Counted from the stretch's first letter, positions 9,295 to 19,799 are shown. The stretch: 64,000 nucleotides of DNA from Acinetobacter sp. ANC 4178 (GCF_004331175.1 NZ_SJOD01000003.1:403380-467379), one strand, 5' to 3'. The notes: generated from the letters alone by a model not told the origin. Numbers and translations: made by a program.

Positions 9295-10404
9295 TTATTC
9301 TGAAAATGGCTTGAACAATTGCTTCACACCATGTGGCTGACAACGCAGATATTGCGGTGCAATTTCTAGGGTTTCCCCCAATTCTGCCGCGGCATGCCAA
9401 GGCCAACGTGGGTCGTACAACATTGCACGTGCTAAACCGATGGCATCGGCTTGCCCTTGTTGCAACACCTGTTCTGCTTGTTGCGCTTCCGTAATCAGAC
9501 CCACAGCAATCACTGGAATATCAATGGCTTGTTTTACCGCCTGTGCAAACGGAACCTGATAATTTGCGCCAATCTGAATTGCCTGCTCCACATGCAAACC
9601 ACCACTGGAAACATGAATATAAGCCGCCCCCAATTGTTGCAGGCGTTTAGACAATTCAACCGATTCTTCAACCGTCCACCCCCCATCAAACCAATCTTGA
9701 GCAGATAAACGCACTCCTATTGGATAGCCTTTAGGTACAACATCCTGCATGGCTTGAAAAGTTTCTAAGGTCATCCGAATACGATTTTCAAACTCGCCCC
9801 CATATTCATCCTGACGCTGATTCGCCAGTGGTGACATAAATTGATGCAACAGATATCCATGCGCAGCATGCAGCTCAATTAAATCAAATCCTGCATCCAC
9901 AGCGCGAATAGCGGCTTGAGCAAAATCTTGCTGTACCTGCTTAAGCTCAGTGATCGATAAGGCATGTGGAGGAATATCTTTCGGATTAAATGCCACCTCA
10001 CTGGCAGAAACGGTTTGCCAACCATGTTCATCCTCTGGAGCAATTTGTCCTCTGCCTAACCACGGCTTATCTGTAGATGCCTTACGCCCTGCATGTGCCA
10101 ATTGAATCGCAAACGGCATGGGCGAGATTGAACGGACTTTCTTTAATAACTGCTGCATTTGATCACGTTGTAGATCATTCCACAGTCCTAAATCTGCAAA
10201 ACTGATTCGCCCTTCAGGTTGAACTGCCGTTGCTTCAATAATGCACAAGCCCGCACCAGATAAGGCATAGTTTGCCCATTGCTGTTCATGCCAATAGCTC
10301 AACTCACCTTGATCATTGGCTGAATATTGGCACATGGGAGCAATTACGGTACGATTTTTTACATAGAGCGATCCATACTGAATCGGCTGAAATAAGCGTG
10401 ACAT
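9295..10404 (-). CDS. NADH:flavin oxidoreductase, Old Yellow Enzyme family (YqjM/XenA type)
   Basis: A ~369-residue FMN-dependent ene-reductase of the Old Yellow Enzyme family, a TIM barrel that reduces activated C=C bonds, nitro groups or quinones with NAD(P)H. The N-terminal APMCQYSA contains the Cys and Tyr typical of the YqjM/XenA (thermophilic-like) branch. IELHAAHGYLLHQF near residue 175 is the conserved barrel segment, and the C-terminal GLARAMLYDPRWPW holds the phosphate-binding and final-helix signature. ATG at 10404 (MSRLFQPI) is preferred over 10416 because family members begin there. It stands alone; physiological substrate unknown. Confidence 0.9.
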   Translation of the reverse strand: MSRLFQPIQYGSLYVKNRTVIAPMCQYSANDQGELSYWHEQQWANYALSGAGLCIIEATAVQPEGRISFADLGLWNDLQRDQMQQLLKKVRSISPMPFAIQLAHAGRKASTDKPWLGRGQIAPEDEHGWQTVSASEVAFNPKDIPPHALSITELKQVQQDFAQAAIRAVDAGFDLIELHAAHGYLLHQFMSPLANQRQDEYGGEFENRIRMTLETFQAMQDVVPKGYPIGVRLSAQDWFDGGWTVEESVELSKRLQQLGAAYIHVSSGGLHVEQAIQIGANYQVPFAQAVKQAIDIPVIAVGLITEAQQAEQVLQQGQADAIGLARAMLYDPRWPWHAAAELGETLEIAPQYLRCQPHGVKQLFKPFSE

Positions 10405-10596
10405 GCGATGCCTCATAATTCTAATTTCCGTGACTTATCACGTTATACAGATTATGACGGAGCTGCAAATACTCTTTTTATCTATTGTTTGGGTTTCAGA
10501 CTCAAAAGAAGGTGGCTAAATTTTGAAAAGACTTGCATTCCCTCCTATTCAGCCCGATATTAGCCATGTTGTCTTAGCCCTGTTATTTTAAAGCTT

Positions 10597-11448
10597 ATGC
10601 CTGAATTACCCGAAGTTGAAACCACTAAAACCAGCCTGCTGCCGCTGATTGGACAACAAGTTCAGTCCGTTACGGTTTTTGAGCCACGTTTACGCTGGCC
10701 GATACCCGATGATTTGCAACGTCTACAAGGACAAAAGCTGCTGAAACTTACACGACGTTCTAAGTATATTCTGGCGGAATTTGAACAAGATCGAATGCTG
10801 TGGCATTTAGGCATGTCGGGCAGTTTTAGATTATGTGAAACGCATGAAGAAAAACGGAAGCATGATCATTTGATTATCCAGTTTGATGACATTCAATTGC
10901 GTTATCACGACCCGCGTCGTTTTGGCTGCATTCTTTGGTGGGATGCGGAAACTGAAGCAAAACTGCTTGCCCCTTTAGGACCTGAACCTCTCAGCGAAGC
11001 ATTTAATGCCGATTATTTAAGCCAAAAACTGAAAAATAAACAGGTCGGCATAAAAGTTGCTTTAATGGATAATCATGTGGTGGTGGGTGTAGGCAATATC
11101 TATGCAACTGAAAGCTTATTCAATTTGGGCATTCATCCAGCACAAATAGCCTCAAGTTTATCCATGAGCCAAATTGAACAACTGGTGCAAGAAACCAAAA
11201 GAATCTTACAACAGGCCATTCAACTCGGTGGATCAACGCTACGTGATTATAGTAATGCGATGGGGGAAAATGGCTACTTTCAACAAACCCTGCTCGCTTA
11301 TGGTCGTGCTGGTGAAATGTGTGTGAACTGTGAAACAACATTAGAAAATTTAAAGCTAGGACAACGTGCAAGTGTCTTTTGCCCACAATGCCAACCCTTG
11401 AAACAGGTAGCTAAAACAACAGCAATCAAGCGAGGTAAGATCAAGTGA
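10597..11448 (+). CDS. mutM: Formamidopyrimidine-DNA glycosylase (MutM/Fpg)
   Basis: DNA repair glycosylase/AP lyase that removes 8-oxoguanine and ring-opened purines. The protein starts with the hallmark MPELPEVE, where Pro2 is the catalytic nucleophile and Glu3 the acid. The HLGMSGSFR segment near residue 70 and the DHLIIQFDD and YHDPRRFG strands are family features. The C-terminal zinc finger is intact (CVNCETT ... FCPQCQP). At 283 residues it is slightly longer than E. coli Fpg (269) because of a basic tail after the finger. It overlaps the following parvulin gene by four bases, so the two are translationally coupled. Confidence 0.97.
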   Translation: MPELPEVETTKTSLLPLIGQQVQSVTVFEPRLRWPIPDDLQRLQGQKLLKLTRRSKYILAEFEQDRMLWHLGMSGSFRLCETHEEKRKHDHLIIQFDDIQLRYHDPRRFGCILWWDAETEAKLLAPLGPEPLSEAFNADYLSQKLKNKQVGIKVALMDNHVVVGVGNIYATESLFNLGIHPAQIASSLSMSQIEQLVQETKRILQQAIQLGGSTLRDYSNAMGENGYFQQTLLAYGRAGEMCVNCETTLENLKLGQRASVFCPQCQPLKQVAKTTAIKRGKIK

Positions 11449-11729
11449 AAACAGCCATTGTTCGACATATTCTGGTCAAAGATAAAGAGTTAGCTGAGCA
11501 GTTAAAAAAGAAGATTTTAGATGGTGCCGATTTTGCCAAAATTGCCAAACAATACTCGACCTGTAATTCGGGTAAGCGTGGTGGTGAACTGGGTGAAGTG
11601 AAAAAAGGTCAATTGGTGCCCGTAATTGATAAATTGGTCTTTACCGCAGCTGAACACGTCTTGCATGGCCCAGTGAAAAGCCAATTTGGGTTTCATTTGG
11701 TTGAAATCAAATTCCGTATGGCGTTCTAA
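11445..11729 (+). CDS. ppiC: Parvulin-type peptidyl-prolyl isomerase (PpiC-like)
   Basis: A 94-residue single-domain parvulin (E. coli PpiC is 93), which speeds cis-trans isomerisation of prolyl bonds in the cytoplasm. Family features are visible: VRHILVKDKE at the start, DFAKIAKQYSTCNSGKRGGELG in the middle (only short parts listed as motif), and the C-terminal GPVKSQFGFHLVEI. It starts with GTG at 11445, overlapping the mutM stop by GTGA. There is no signal peptide. A terminator follows, closing the mutM-ppiC operon. Confidence 0.92.
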   Translation: MKTAIVRHILVKDKELAEQLKKKILDGADFAKIAKQYSTCNSGKRGGELGEVKKGQLVPVIDKLVFTAAEHVLHGPVKSQFGFHLVEIKFRMAF

Positions 11730-11744
11730 AATACCCTAGTAACT

Positions 11745-11780
11745 CGATGCCTAAATTGTTTTAGGCATCGCTTCTTTATT
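11745..11780 (+). terminator. Terminator of mutM-ppiC
   Basis: An 11-bp perfect stem (CGATGCCTAAA / TTTAGGCATCG) with a TTGT loop, followed by CTTCTTTATT. It also lies just past the stop of the convergent gene at 11786. Confidence 0.8.
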
Positions 11781-11785
11781 ACAAT

Positions 11786-12115
11786 TTAAGCCGCTTTCAT
11801 TTCATATATCCAAGCATCAGTTTGTTCACCTGATTCCAATTCAACCTGTACAGTAACACGTTGATACTGCATGCCTTCAAACTCATCAAGCGAAGCCCAA
11901 TGTTCAACCAATTTGTCAGTACTAAAAAAATAACCTGCCACTTTAGGAGCGGCTTGGTCCAGTACAATGGCAGGTAAACCTTTATCGGGTCCCCAATCCA
12001 AAATGTGTACCACGCCATTCACATAGCCTTTTTGCCATGTGCCGCCAATGCCTTCTAAAATATGCGCATTTTCCTGATTTGGGCGTAAGGTTCCATAGAC
12101 AAACAAGCGATTCAT
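11786..12115 (-). CDS. Gamma-glutamylcyclotransferase-like (AIG2/GGCT) protein
   Basis: A ~109-residue protein of the GGCT-like fold. The N-terminal FVYGTLRPNQ is the family's substrate-binding loop, and Glu in SLDEFEGMQY near residue 78 is at the expected position of the catalytic acid. Members act on gamma-glutamyl amino acids or related adducts; this one is close to the YtfP/AIG2 group, whose exact reaction varies. ATG at 12115 is chosen over 12148 because AGGAATA precedes it at good spacing and the domain starts there. Single gene, convergent with mutM-ppiC. Confidence 0.85.
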   Translation of the reverse strand: MNRLFVYGTLRPNQENAHILEGIGGTWQKGYVNGVVHILDWGPDKGLPAIVLDQAAPKVAGYFFSTDKLVEHWASLDEFEGMQYQRVTVQVELESGEQTDAWIYEMKAA

Positions 12116-12337
12116 TATTCCTGCTCTATAAATTTTCCATGATTTCAATACGTCAAAAACTGACGTTTAAAATAAATTTCTGGTCATTCTATACTGTAAA
12201 AATTAAATCCTTGTTGCTATTCTGGCTAAAGAAAATAAATACGATTTTACTAAATAAGATAATGACTTTTAATAAAGTTTTAGTTAAATAAGTTTATTTT
12301 TAAACGAATAAAACCAACTTATATCAAGGAAATAATC

Positions 12338-13030
12338 ATGGGGACGTATTCTAATTATCGCCTAGGGATTATCAGAGATCAATATCCCATCAGCGTTAGA
12401 GAAAAGCAAAAAATAATCCAACAAATGTTTGATGATCCAGACATTGATCCGCAGAATGAAATGACCAAAGCATTAACAAATGACGGTCAAAACAATCAGG
12501 AAACCAAATGGTACGATTTCATACCACATTTAACAGCTTTCAGTAAAAAATACCCTGAGTTAAAGTTTGTTTTAGGATTGTCTGAAGTAAATGATCGATA
12601 TAAACGCAATGAAAATTTTATTCTGTTTTATCGGGGAGCAAATCAATATCTGGAACGGGAACAAGGTACGGATGATATTGTCATCGGACATTTAAAGACG
12701 AATGCATGGTATTTATTTTTATCGGATGCTGTCATCCTTTTTAAAGATAAAAATGATTTTTTAGCTCAAGTGGCTCAACAACAGTATGAAAACAATACAA
12801 TCATCACCATTCCATTTAAACATTATGATTCTTTGGATGATGCGAAAACTGGGCTTGATAGAAATACAGTTTTTTTAAACAACGAAGTGATTTTTGATGA
12901 TCTGGATACATTATTTCCTGAATTCGAAAATATTGGTGCCGCATTAAAAGTTACATTTCCATCAGATCAGTTTGCCTTATTCCTGAATGCTGCTGAAAAA
13001 CATATTTTTGAATCAGGTTTATGTATCTGA
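12338..13030 (+). CDS. Hypothetical protein, AT-rich, function unknown
   Basis: A 230-residue soluble protein that I do not recognise. The ATG follows a strong ribosome-binding site (AAGGAAATAATC). No signal peptide or membrane segment is visible. Aromatic and acidic residues are frequent (YKRNENFILFYRG, AWYLFLSDAVILF), and the composition is more AT-rich than the flanking mutM and typA genes, which could reflect acquisition or weak expression. It is followed by a perfect 12-bp hairpin and converges with mscL. Toxin/immunity-type or DUF-type roles are possible but nothing in the sequence decides. Confidence 0.6.
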   Translation: MGTYSNYRLGIIRDQYPISVREKQKIIQQMFDDPDIDPQNEMTKALTNDGQNNQETKWYDFIPHLTAFSKKYPELKFVLGLSEVNDRYKRNENFILFYRGANQYLEREQGTDDIVIGHLKTNAWYLFLSDAVILFKDKNDFLAQVAQQQYENNTIITIPFKHYDSLDDAKTGLDRNTVFLNNEVIFDDLDTLFPEFENIGAALKVTFPSDQFALFLNAAEKHIFESGLCI

Positions 13031-13036
13031 CAAGGG

Positions 13037-13064
13037 CCGAACGGCACTCGAAAGTGCCGTTCGG
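13037..13064. terminator. Perfect 12-bp hairpin between convergent genes
   Basis: CCGAACGGCACT and AGTGCCGTTCGG form a perfect stem closed by a CGAA tetraloop. It lies 6 bases after one stop codon and 11 bases before the mscL stop. There is no T-run beside it on the plus strand, so it may act as a 3'-end stabiliser or factor-assisted terminator. Confidence 0.6.
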
Positions 13065-13075
13065 AGCTGTACAGA

Positions 13076-13510
13076 TTAGTCTCGTTTTTTCAACTCATCA
13101 CGGATTTCACGTAACAATTGAATATCTTCTGGTGTTGCTGCTGGTTCTGGTGCTGCTTCTTCTTGCTTACGGCGCATACGGTTAATCATTTTCACCATTA
13201 AAAACACCACCCATGCCAAAATGATAAAGTTAATTAAAATGGTGAGGAAGTTACCATAAGTCAGAACATTCACTCCTGCTTTGGTCAATTCATCTAAAGA
13301 TTGTAGGTTGTTCGGATTGTCGCCCAAAACAAAGAATTTTTGCGTAAAATCCACACCACCACCAGTGATGACGGTAATCAGCGGCATGATAATGTCTTTT
13401 ACCAATGAATCAACAATCTTACCAAATGCCCCACCGATGATCACACCGACAGCCAAATCAATCATGTTGCCTTTTACCGCAAATTCGCGGAACTCTTGAA
13501 CAATGCTCAT
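13076..13510 (-). CDS. mscL: Large-conductance mechanosensitive channel MscL
   Basis: A 144-residue inner-membrane channel (E. coli 136) that opens under membrane tension to release solutes during osmotic downshock. The N-terminal amphipathic helix and TM1 read [18 protein letters not shown] and [19 protein letters not shown], with the Gly-rich pore-lining pattern. The periplasmic loop around residues 48-75 and TM2 ([19 protein letters not shown]) follow, then a charged cytoplasmic bundle ending in [11 protein letters not shown]. Single gene on the minus strand between convergent unknown gene and typA. Confidence 0.97.
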   Translation of the reverse strand: MSIVQEFREFAVKGNMIDLAVGVIIGGAFGKIVDSLVKDIIMPLITVITGGGVDFTQKFFVLGDNPNNLQSLDELTKAGVNVLTYGNFLTILINFIILAWVVFLMVKMINRMRRKQEEAAPEPAATPEDIQLLREIRDELKKRD

Positions 13511-13636
13511 AGAAATCTCCAGTTCTTTTTTGACTTTAATTTATGTGATGAAGTATACATTATTGAAATCTATATATTTCCATCTAATTTACTTGGTTTT
13601 GTAAATTTTCTACAACGCTTTGTTGAATAACTTATA

Positions 13637-13672
13637 CAAAAAAACCGCTGATCGAAATCAGCGGTTTTTATC
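13637..13672. terminator. Terminator downstream of typA
   Basis: A 12-bp perfect stem (AAAACCGCTGAT / ATCAGCGGTTTT) with CGAA loop flanked by A- and T-runs; on the minus strand it ends the typA transcript. Confidence 0.88.
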
Positions 13673-13691
13673 ATCCGAAGATAAGAATAAC

Positions 13692-15521
13692 TTATTTGTT
13701 GCGCTTACGTTCGTTTTCAGTCAACCAGCGCTTACGGATACGGATTGACTTAGGTGTTACTTCAACTAATTCATCATCTTCAATGAACTCAAGCGCTTGT
13801 TCAAGCGTGTATTCAACTGCAGGAACAAGAGTCAACGCATCGTCAGTACCAGAAGCACGTACGTTAGTTAACTGTTTAGCTTTAGTTGGGTTAACCACCA
13901 TATCGTCTGAACGTGAGTTAATCCCTACGATCATACCTTCGTAAACTTCTAACTGTGGTTTAGCGAATAGACGACCACGATCTTGCAAGCTGAACAATGC
14001 ATAGCCAAGGCAAGTACCTTGAACCATAGAAATCAACACACCGTTTTGACGCTTCGCAACAGTACCTTGTTTCATCGGACCGTAGTGAGAGAAGCTTGAA
14101 GTCATGATCCCTGTACCAGAAGTCATGGTCAAGAATTCTGAACGGAAACCAATTAAGCCACGTGAAGGTACAGTTGCTTCAATACGGATACGGCCTTTAC
14201 CGTCAACTTCCATATTGGTCATTTCACCTTTACGGCTACCCATTTGTTCCATTACAGAACCTTGGTGCTGTTCTTCAACGTCAAATGTAACGTTTTCGTA
14301 AGGTTCTTGTTTTTCACCGTCAACTTCTTTCAAGATTACTTGTGGACGAGATACGCCCATTTCGAAACCTTCGCGACGCATATTTTCAATTAAAACTGAA
14401 AGGTGAAGTTCACCACGACCAGATACTTTAAAACGGTCTGGACTGTCAGTGTCTTCTACACGTAATGCTACGTTGTGAATTAATTCGCGGTCTAAACGTT
14501 CACGGATGTTACGTGACGTAACGAATTTACCTTCTTTACCCGCAAACGGAGAGTTGTTGACTTGGAAAGTCATTGTTACTGTAGGTTCATCTACAGACAA
14601 TGGTGGTAAAGCTTCAACATTTTTCGGATCACAAATCGTGTCAGAAATATGAAGTTCATCAATACCTGTAATACATACGATATCGCCTGCTTGAGCAGAA
14701 TCAACATCAACACGCTCTAGACCGTGGTAACCCATAATTTTTAAGATACGGCCGTTACGTGTCTTACCGTCTTTATCAATGACAGTTACAGGTGTATTTA
14801 AACCAATTGAACCACGTTGAATACGACCAACACCGATAACACCTACGAAGCTGTTATAGTCAAGTGAAGAGATCTGCATTTGGAATGGACCATCAGCATC
14901 AACTGCTGGTGGTTCAACAATGTCAACGATTGTTTGGAATAATGGCGTCATGTCATCAGCCAATTCTTCTGGAGAAGGACCAGCAACACCACGTAAGCCA
15001 GATGCATAAACAACTGGGAAGTCTAGCTGTTCGTCAGAACCGCCAAGGTTGTCGAACAAATCAAATACTTGGTCAATAACCCAGTCTGGACGAGCGCTTG
15101 GCTTGTCAACTTTGTTGATAATGACGATTGGTTTTAAACCACGAGCAAACGCTTTTTGAGTTACAAAGCGAGTTTGTGGCATTGGACCTTCTTGAGAGTC
15201 AACCAATAACAATACACAGTCAACCATCGACATTACACGTTCAACTTCACCACCGAAGTCGGCGTGTCCCGGGGTGTCGACGATATTAATACGGTATTCT
15301 GTATTCGTACGAGCATCGGTCCATTTAATTGCAGTGTTCTTTGCAAGAATGGTAATACCACGTTCACTTTCAATAGCGCCCGAATCCATGACACGCTCAA
15401 TCTCACCTGCGCGATCACCAAGAGCACCTGATTGTTGAAGTAATTTATCGACAAGTGTGGTTTTACCGTGGTCGACGTGGGCAATAATTGCAATATTGCG
15501 GAGATTTTTGATATCTGACAT
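13692..15521 (-). CDS. typA: Ribosome-associated GTPase TypA/BipA
   Basis: A 609-residue translational GTPase (usual length ~605) of the EF-G/LepA group that binds ribosomes and is needed for growth at low temperature and under stress. G motifs are intact: [10 protein letters not shown] near residue 15, [11 protein letters not shown] near 80, NKVDKP near 135. The C-terminal domain specific to TypA follows, with [17 protein letters not shown] and the basic end [17 protein letters not shown]. The gene is monocistronic, with terminator at 13637-13672, and is divergent from the xanthine-type permease gene. Confidence 0.98.
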   Translation of the reverse strand: MSDIKNLRNIAIIAHVDHGKTTLVDKLLQQSGALGDRAGEIERVMDSGAIESERGITILAKNTAIKWTDARTNTEYRINIVDTPGHADFGGEVERVMSMVDCVLLLVDSQEGPMPQTRFVTQKAFARGLKPIVIINKVDKPSARPDWVIDQVFDLFDNLGGSDEQLDFPVVYASGLRGVAGPSPEELADDMTPLFQTIVDIVEPPAVDADGPFQMQISSLDYNSFVGVIGVGRIQRGSIGLNTPVTVIDKDGKTRNGRILKIMGYHGLERVDVDSAQAGDIVCITGIDELHISDTICDPKNVEALPPLSVDEPTVTMTFQVNNSPFAGKEGKFVTSRNIRERLDRELIHNVALRVEDTDSPDRFKVSGRGELHLSVLIENMRREGFEMGVSRPQVILKEVDGEKQEPYENVTFDVEEQHQGSVMEQMGSRKGEMTNMEVDGKGRIRIEATVPSRGLIGFRSEFLTMTSGTGIMTSSFSHYGPMKQGTVAKRQNGVLISMVQGTCLGYALFSLQDRGRLFAKPQLEVYEGMIVGINSRSDDMVVNPTKAKQLTNVRASGTDDALTLVPAVEYTLEQALEFIEDDELVEVTPKSIRIRKRWLTENERKRNK

Positions 15522-15634
15522 AGAATTCGATAAGCCTGAAACTTGAGGGCAAATTATACAGAAAAATAATAGATTTTAGTAGTGACAGTTTATTGACAAG
15601 CTCATTTTTTTTCACAAGTGGTCGGCATTTTGTT

Positions 15635-15662
15635 TTGTAAAGCCGTGTAACTCGATTAGAAT
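15635..15662 (+). promoter_or_regulatory. Candidate sigma70 promoter of the NCS2 permease gene
   Basis: TTGTAA (15635-15640) and TAGAAT (15657-15662) are separated by 16 bases; each matches the consensus at 4-5 of 6 positions. The start codon follows 30 bases after the -10. Confidence 0.4.
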
Positions 15663-15691
15663 AGCGCCATCTTGCCCATAGCATTTGAGTT

Positions 15692-17062
15692 ATGTCTCCT
15701 CAGAATCAATCTCCCCATTCGCAAGACCAGCTTGATTTGGTCTATGGTTTAAATGACCGTCCTAAACCTCTCATAGCCTTCCTCGCTGCCTTTCAGCACT
15801 TACTTGCCATTATTGTTCCAATTGTGACACCAGGCTTGCTCATTTGTTTAGCTTTAGGTGTATCCCAACAAGATACCAACATGATTTTATCCATGTCTTT
15901 GGTCATTTCTGGGATTGCAACCTTCTTACAATGTAAAAAAGTGGGTCCTTTTGGCGCAGGTTTACTGATTGTTCAGGGCACCAGTTTTAACTTTATTGGT
16001 CCAATTATTGGGATTGGCTCTGCCATGGTTGCTGCGGGGACACCTGTAGAGTCGGTTATGGCAGCAATTTTTGGCGTGGTGATTGCGGGTTCATTCATTG
16101 AGATGGGCGTTTCGCGCATTTTACCTTGGGTCAAAATGCTGATTACCCCGTTGGTCACAGGTATTGTGGTGCTGTTAATTGGTCTGACTTTAATTAAGGA
16201 AGGCTTAATTAGTATGGGTGGTGGCTATCAGGCCATGTCAAACAACACTTTTGCCAATAGCGACAACTTAATTATGTCGTGTACGGTACTGGGTTTAATT
16301 ATTGTATTGAACCGTATTCGTATTACTTGGGTAAAAAGTTCAGCCATTTTAATTGCCTTGATTGTCGGCTATGTACTTGCAGGCTTTATGGGACATCTCG
16401 ATTTTTCAGGTTTGAAAGATGCCCCTTTGGTACAAATACCAACGCCAATGCACTTTGGAATTGACTTCTCTTGGAGTTTGTTTATTCCAATGGCCTTTAT
16501 TTACCTTGTGACCTCTTTAGAGGCGATTGGTGACATTACTGCAACCTCTAAGCTTTCCAACCAACCTGTTGATGGTGCAACATGGATGGAGCGCATTAAA
16601 GGTGGCGTCTTGGTGAATGGTGCAAACTCACTCCTCGCGGGTATTTTTAATACATTCCCAAGCTCGGTGTTTGCACAAAACAATGGAGTCATTCAGTTAA
16701 CAGGTGTTGCAAGTCGTTATGTTGGTATCTGGATTGCGGCATTGTTGGTGATTTTAGGGTTACTCCCTGCTGTTGCAGGCGTGATTCAAGCCGTTCCACA
16801 AGCGGTTTTGGGTGGTGCTGTCATGGTCATGTTTGGTGCTGTAGCAGCATCAGGAATTAACATTTTGTCTGGCGTGCATCTTGACCGCCGCGCACTGCTC
16901 ATTATTGCAATTTCACTTGCATTAGGTCTGGGCGTTGCGCAAGTACCTCAAATTCTAGAGCATCTTCCTGAATTGTTCCGTAACATTTTTAGTTCAGGCG
17001 TTGCAACAGGTGGTATTGCCGCACTGGTTTTAAATATTGTGCTTCCTGAAACGAAGAAATAA
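15692..17062 (+). CDS. NCS2 family nucleobase permease, probably xanthine/uric acid type
   Basis: A 456-residue inner-membrane nucleobase:cation symporter of the NCS2 family. About twelve to fourteen hydrophobic segments are spread over the length. The family signature appears as [19 protein letters not shown] near residue 330, which is almost the XanQ/XanP wording rather than UraA's, so xanthine (or uric acid) is the more likely substrate. The [14 protein letters not shown] stretch near residue 95 and the acidic [12 protein letters not shown] near 275 are also as in xanthine permeases. It is followed 67 bases later by rsmC; a shared transcript with rsmC and the LysP-like gene is possible. 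Confidence 0.88.
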   Translation: MSPQNQSPHSQDQLDLVYGLNDRPKPLIAFLAAFQHLLAIIVPIVTPGLLICLALGVSQQDTNMILSMSLVISGIATFLQCKKVGPFGAGLLIVQGTSFNFIGPIIGIGSAMVAAGTPVESVMAAIFGVVIAGSFIEMGVSRILPWVKMLITPLVTGIVVLLIGLTLIKEGLISMGGGYQAMSNNTFANSDNLIMSCTVLGLIIVLNRIRITWVKSSAILIALIVGYVLAGFMGHLDFSGLKDAPLVQIPTPMHFGIDFSWSLFIPMAFIYLVTSLEAIGDITATSKLSNQPVDGATWMERIKGGVLVNGANSLLAGIFNTFPSSVFAQNNGVIQLTGVASRYVGIWIAALLVILGLLPAVAGVIQAVPQAVLGGAVMVMFGAVAASGINILSGVHLDRRALLIIAISLALGLGVAQVPQILEHLPELFRNIFSSGVATGGIAALVLNIVLPETKK

Positions 17063-17129
17063 ATTTTCATTTCTGTATGCACCTTGCCCAGCATTGTCTG
17101 GGCATCGTTTTTACTATGGAGTAAATAAG

Positions 17130-18155
17130 ATGGATCCAAGAAGTGAAGTTGTTCTTCGCCAGCTAGCGTTCCTCTCTGGTTCAGTTCTATTGGTTAATGC
17201 ACCGTGCGATGAATTAAATTCAGAACTCGCAGGGACAGTTGAAACCCATTTTTGGACATGGAACTTTAACGAATTACAATATTTTGAGGCTCAACAAAGC
17301 CGTGTACATTTTGGCACAGATTTGCCAGAGGCTGGTTTTGAACAGGCCATCGTTTTTGTCCCTAAATCAAAAGAACTACTCAACTATGTGCTACACCAAC
17401 TGGTCGGTCGTATGGCTGTAGGTTCTTCCATCTTCTTAGTTGGTGAAAAGAAAGGTGGTGTGGAACGTGCAGCAAAACAACTGCAACCTTTTGGTAAAAG
17501 TCTTAAATTAGACAGTGCCCGACACTGTCAAATGTGGCAATTGGTTACAGATAAAACCGTTACAACCAAACCTTTAGCCGACTGGGCGCAACAGTACAGC
17601 GTGCCGACACCCAAAGGTGAATTACAGATTTGTGCCTTGCCGGGTGTATTTAGCCAGAACCGCTTAGATGTCGGTACAGCCGTGTTATTACCGTACCTTT
17701 CACAAGTCACCTCTGGCAAAATTGCCGACTTTGGCTGCGGTGCGGGTATTATCAGCGCTTATTTAGCCAAGTTGAATCCGAAAAACCGTATTTTTTCTCT
17801 AGATGTTGATGCCTTTGCATTGGCTTCTACAAAAATGACCTTTGAAAAAAATAATCTTTTACCAGAACAACTTGAGATTAAAGCCGTCCGTGGCATTGAG
17901 GATGCACCTCTCTTTTTGCACGCAATCGTCAGTAATCCCCCATTCCATCAAGGCATTCATACAGATTACAATGCCAGCGAAAATTTATGCAAAACTTCCC
18001 GTCGTCATCTGAAATCAGATGGTGAATTGTGGATTGTTGCCAATCGCTTTTTGAATTACCCATTACTTATTGAGCAAAGTTTTGGTCAATGTACAACCAA
18101 AGCCGATCAACAAGGCTTTAAAGTGCTGTTTGCCAGCACACAAAAGAAATCTTAA
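17130..18155 (+). CDS. rsmC: 16S rRNA (guanine1207-N2)-methyltransferase RsmC
   Basis: A 341-residue two-domain methyltransferase. The N-terminal half is a degenerate, probably RNA-binding Rossmann domain. The C-terminal half has the SAM-binding [16 protein letters not shown] near residue 200 and the N2-guanine catalytic motif SNPPFHQG near 268, both typical of RsmC/RlmG. Length matches E. coli RsmC (343). The ATG at 17130 is chosen because the upstream in-frame extension overlaps the end of the permease gene and does not look like protein. The next gene begins 9 bases after the stop. Confidence 0.92.
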   Translation: MDPRSEVVLRQLAFLSGSVLLVNAPCDELNSELAGTVETHFWTWNFNELQYFEAQQSRVHFGTDLPEAGFEQAIVFVPKSKELLNYVLHQLVGRMAVGSSIFLVGEKKGGVERAAKQLQPFGKSLKLDSARHCQMWQLVTDKTVTTKPLADWAQQYSVPTPKGELQICALPGVFSQNRLDVGTAVLLPYLSQVTSGKIADFGCGAGIISAYLAKLNPKNRIFSLDVDAFALASTKMTFEKNNLLPEQLEIKAVRGIEDAPLFLHAIVSNPPFHQGIHTDYNASENLCKTSRRHLKSDGELWIVANRFLNYPLLIEQSFGQCTTKADQQGFKVLFASTQKKS

Positions 18156-18164
18156 GGAACAACG

Positions 18165-19628
18165 ATGAGCGAAACGACTCAACCAGCTCAACTCAAGCGT
18201 AAGCTTGGAGCTCGTCATCTGAATATGATCGCCATTGGTGGTTCTATTGGTACAGGTTTATTTCTTGCCTCAGGTGCAACCATTTCAAATGCTGGCCCAG
18301 GCGGTGCGTTACTCGCCTACTGTTTAATTGGCGTAATGATTTACTTCCTTATGACCAGCCTAGGTGAGCTTGCAACCCACAACCCAACGTCAGGTGCATT
18401 TTTCACTTATGGTACCAAGTATGTTGAAGGCGGTTTTGGTTTTGCCCTTGGTTGGAACTATTGGTACAACTGGGCAATTACAGTTGCATTTGAATTGGTT
18501 GCAGTCCAATTTATTATGAAATTCTGGTTCCCCGATATACCTGGTTTTTACTGGAGTGCCCTGTTTTTAGCCATTGTCTTTGGGATCAATGCATTGACGG
18601 TCAAAGGCTTTGGTGAAAGCGAATTCTTCTTCTCATTGGTTAAAGTCCTTGCCATTATTGTGTTTATCATTATTGGTATCTTCATGATTGCTAAAATCAT
18701 GATGACTCCGGGTGTCGCAACATTCGCGAACTGGAGCAAAGGCGAAGCACCTTTTGTGGGCGGTCTATCGGCGCTAATTGGTGTGGCAATGATTGCGGGG
18801 TTCTCGTTCCAAGGTACAGAAATGGTTGGTGTTGCAGCAGGTGAATCTAAAGACCCTCAAAAAACCATTCCAATTGCCATCAAGCAAATTTTTTGGCGTA
18901 TCTTGTTATTTTATGTGGTGTGTATTTTTATTATTGGCACCCTCATTTCCTATGATGATCCATTGCTTCTACAAGCGGCTTCATCTGAAAATATTGCGCT
19001 GTCTCCTTTTACCTTACTCTACGAAAAAGCAGGTTTTGCCTTTGCTGCGAGTGCAATGAATGCCGTGATTTTAACTGCGATTCTTTCAGCAGGGAACTCA
19101 GGTATGTATACCTCAACTCGTATGCTGTTTAACATGGCACAGAATAGCAGTGCACCTAAAGTATTTGGCAAACTTGACCCACGTGGCGTGCCAATGAATG
19201 CGCTTTTTGCAACAACAGCAATTGCTGCGCTGTGCTTCTTAACCACCTTTATTGGTGAAGAGCAAGTATTTAACTGGCTACTGAATATGTCAGGTATGTG
19301 CGGTTTTATTGTTTGGTTAGGCATTGCCGTTTCACACTATCGCTTCCGTAAAGGCTACATTGCTCAAGGGCATAAAATCGAAGACCTCGCCTATCGTGCA
19401 AAATTCTTCCCTTTTGCACCTTGGTTTGCATTTATTCTTTGTTCCATTGTGGTCCTTGGTCAGAACTACCAAGCGGTACTGCATGGTGAATGGCTATCAG
19501 TTTTATCCACCTATATTGGTATTTTCTTATTCTTGGTGATTTGGCTGGGCTATAAATGGAAATACAAAACCAAGTTGATTTCTTATCAAGACATGGATGT
19601 TAGCCCAATGAATATAGAGCGAGAATAA
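18165..19628 (+). CDS. Amino acid permease of the AAT family, LysP-like
   Basis: A 487-residue, twelve-helix inner-membrane permease of the APC superfamily. The first helix carries IAIGGSIGTGLFLASG, the substrate-binding GxG motif, followed by GPGGALLAYCLIG and the family segment SLGELATHNPTSGAFFTY. The FQGTEMVGVAAGESKDP stretch near residue 220 is typical of AAT permeases. The closest group by eye is lysine permease LysP, but specificity cannot be fixed. It starts 9 bases after rsmC with AAGGAACAACG as ribosome-binding site, so the two are co-transcribed. A terminator follows. Confidence 0.88.
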   Translation: MSETTQPAQLKRKLGARHLNMIAIGGSIGTGLFLASGATISNAGPGGALLAYCLIGVMIYFLMTSLGELATHNPTSGAFFTYGTKYVEGGFGFALGWNYWYNWAITVAFELVAVQFIMKFWFPDIPGFYWSALFLAIVFGINALTVKGFGESEFFFSLVKVLAIIVFIIIGIFMIAKIMMTPGVATFANWSKGEAPFVGGLSALIGVAMIAGFSFQGTEMVGVAAGESKDPQKTIPIAIKQIFWRILLFYVVCIFIIGTLISYDDPLLLQAASSENIALSPFTLLYEKAGFAFAASAMNAVILTAILSAGNSGMYTSTRMLFNMAQNSSAPKVFGKLDPRGVPMNALFATTAIAALCFLTTFIGEEQVFNWLLNMSGMCGFIVWLGIAVSHYRFRKGYIAQGHKIEDLAYRAKFFPFAPWFAFILCSIVVLGQNYQAVLHGEWLSVLSTYIGIFLFLVIWLGYKWKYKTKLISYQDMDVSPMNIERE

Positions 19629-19640
19629 TCTCCTTATTCA

Positions 19641-19668
19641 AAAAAACAGCCTTCGGGCTGTTTTTTAT
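19641..19668 (+). terminator. Terminator of the LysP-like gene
   Basis: An 11-bp stem (AAAAAACAGCC / GGCTGTTTTTT) with a TTCG tetraloop and T-run. Confidence 0.92.
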
Positions 19669-19799
19669 TTCTTCAATTTCGCGCACACAATCAACTCCAA
19701 CTGCATACAAACTCAAGCTTATATAATCGCAGTGAACACAGATGAATTGCTGAATCTTACAATCAGATCGTCAATATACACACCGCATATTTCAAACTA

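Noticed and set aside
15534..15691. Purine riboswitch before the NCS2 permease
   Set aside because: The short leader has no conserved purine-riboswitch core that I can see; only a weak promoter is supportable.
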